From positions 1 to 14,354 of the forward strand of contig JBPCTQ010000050.1 of assembly GCA_051011595.1 (NCBI GenBank): a stretch of DNA of 14,354 nt. The letters run 5' to 3'. This document shows positions 13,451 through 14,354 of the stretch, piece by piece; within the stretch, counting starts at the first letter, position 1, and each line of letters opens with the position of its first letter. A program made the translations under genes and the position numbers. The notes below the pieces were generated by a model. The model made no database searches. It was given only the letters and a program-made list of their open reading frames with translations, and was not told the DNA's origin. This stretch comes from JAOUEE01 sp051011595. GTDB lineage: Bacteria > Actinomycetota > Acidimicrobiia > Acidimicrobiales > SHLQ01.

Positions 13451-14354
13451 TCAGCGCAGCGACGGATCGGTACAACCGGCGGTCCCACCGGTGCCCGACG
13501 ACGACGGGTCCGAGAACGGAGCGTTGTAGCCGCTCCCGGCATCGCTGGTGGTGAGGTACCGCTCGATGCCGTCGGCGATAGCCACCGCTTCGGCATCTTG
13601 CACATCGGCCCGGGCGTACAGCTCAGCTTCGGAGGGGTTGCTCAGATAACCGGGTTCGGTGATGCTCGACGGCACACCCGGGGTGTAGCGATGGATGCCG
13701 TAGTAGTCGTGCCCCTCGCCGGTGACCCGGGTGTTGACGCCGGCCCGCGAGCTGTACGCGAACGTGGTCGGAAACCGACTCATGGCCGCCATGAGCTCCT
13801 CGTAGAGGATGCCCGACAGGCGCTTGCTGTCATCGGAATCGTGTTGGTAGAAGGTCTCGGCGCCCGGAGTCGAGCGGGTGGCGGTCGCACCGCCGTTGTG
13901 GTGCACGCTCACGAACACCGCCGGGTCGAGGCTGTTGGCGATCTCACCGCGGGTGTACAACGGCAACCGGATGTCGGTGGTACGGGTGAGCTGCACGCTG
14001 TAGCCCCGGGCGTTCAGCATGTCCTTCACCTTCTTGGAGATGACCAGGTTGAGGTCACGCTCCACCAATCCGTTGGCGCCGACCGCACCGGTCTCGCTTC
14101 CCCCGTGCCCGGGGTCGAGCACGACGTCGACACCTCCGACATAGCTGCCGTCGCCGATCACCACCTCGTTGGTGCACGGGGTCATGGCTCGATACGAACC
14201 ATCACCGAGTGCCTCCCGCACCGGTAGGACCACCCCGCTGGGTGACACGACCACACCCGTGCCGTCACCGCCACCGCCCGAGGTGTTGGTGCCCACCTGC
14301 GCGATACCACAACCCACCTCTGCGTTGAGACCCTTCTTGTGGGCATGGTCGCGG
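13451..14354 (-). CDS. N-acetylmuramoyl-L-alanine amidase (Amidase_3), N-terminus beyond the window
   Basis: The frame stays open to the window edge upstream of the GTG at 14317 (reading RDHAHKKGLNAE), so the start and any signal peptide lie outside; 300 residues are visible. The zinc ligands of the family are all present: His in DPGHGG (14105-14107), Glu in LVERDLNL (14060-14062) and His in SVHHNGG (13901-13903). The catalytic Glu is in ITEPGYLSN (13655-13657). Before the domain is a Gly/Ser/Thr-rich stretch, then a small beta-type segment with SGVVLPVREALGDGSY and a TPC motif. After it is a Gly/Ser-rich tail ending in CTDPSLR. The enzyme cuts the bond between muramic acid and the stem peptide and should act outside the membrane, in daughter-cell separation or wall turnover. 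The domain is firm; the partner and the N-terminal anchor are unknown. Confidence 0.92.
   Translation of the reverse strand, partial: RDHAHKKGLNAEVGCGIAQVGTNTSGGGGDGTGVVVSPSGVVLPVREALGDGSYRAMTPCTNEVVIGDGSYVGGVDVVLDPGHGGSETGAVGANGLVERDLNLVISKKVKDMLNARGYSVQLTRTTDIRLPLYTRGEIANSLDPAVFVSVHHNGGATATRSTPGAETFYQHDSDDSKRLSGILYEELMAAMSRFPTTFAYSSRAGVNTRVTGEGHDYYGIHRYTPGVPSSITEPGYLSNPSEAELYARADVQDAEAVAIADGIERYLTTSDAGSGYNAPFSDPSSSGTGGTAGCTDPSLR

Overview
The window reads as a chromosomal stretch of a high-GC actinobacterium. The strong G/C bias at third codon positions, an Rv1155-like F420/FMN split-barrel protein, a CysA-type rhodanese, a FadD3-like acyl-CoA ligase, an actinobacterial-type HelD motor and a two-domain CaiB/BaiF protein all point that way. 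Placement in Acidimicrobiia is my guess from overall look, not something I could test. No rRNA, tRNA, CRISPR array, insertion sequence or phage gene is visible. Gene density is very high: the largest gap is 172 bp (3571-3742).

Layout. (1) 1-54: the last 17 codons of a plus-strand gene. (2) 81-3054, plus: an acyl-CoA ligase, a lipoprotein rhodanese overlapping it by one base, and a SnoaL-like protein with its own ribosome binding site. (3) 3103-3570, plus: an F420/FMN split-barrel protein with its own promoter. (4) 3743-5713, plus: a HelD-type RNA polymerase recycling motor behind a 172-bp leader that holds a perfect dyad, a -10 box and a possible 35-codon leader ORF. (5) 11282 down to 5723, minus: site-2 protease, crotonase, double CaiB/BaiF CoA-transferase and AcuI-like acryloyl-CoA reductase, convergent with the HelD gene. 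(6) 11366-13444, plus: a UvrD/PcrA-like helicase, divergent from the site-2 protease across 83 bp. (7) 13451 to past the window end, minus: an exported cell-wall amidase, convergent with the helicase.

How it fits together. The acyl-CoA ligase, crotonase, CoA-transferase and AcuI are all acyl-CoA enzymes, so the region probably contributes to breakdown of an organic acid; the substrate cannot be read from sequence. The two helicases serve transcription recycling (HelD) and DNA repair (UvrD-like). The protease and amidase act at the envelope.

Most interesting signals. Four genes that head transcription units (ligase, F420 protein, site-2 protease, UvrD-like) have a TAnnnT box 6-7 bases before the start codon and little or no Shine-Dalgarno sequence, as expected for leaderless mRNAs, while most downstream genes carry clear Shine-Dalgarno sequences. 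The HelD leader has an operator-like dyad abutting its -10 box. The crotonase lacks one of the two catalytic glutamates, and both halves of the CoA-transferase carry Glu where the family nucleophile is Asp. I did not find a clearly new multi-gene system; these are the places I would look first.
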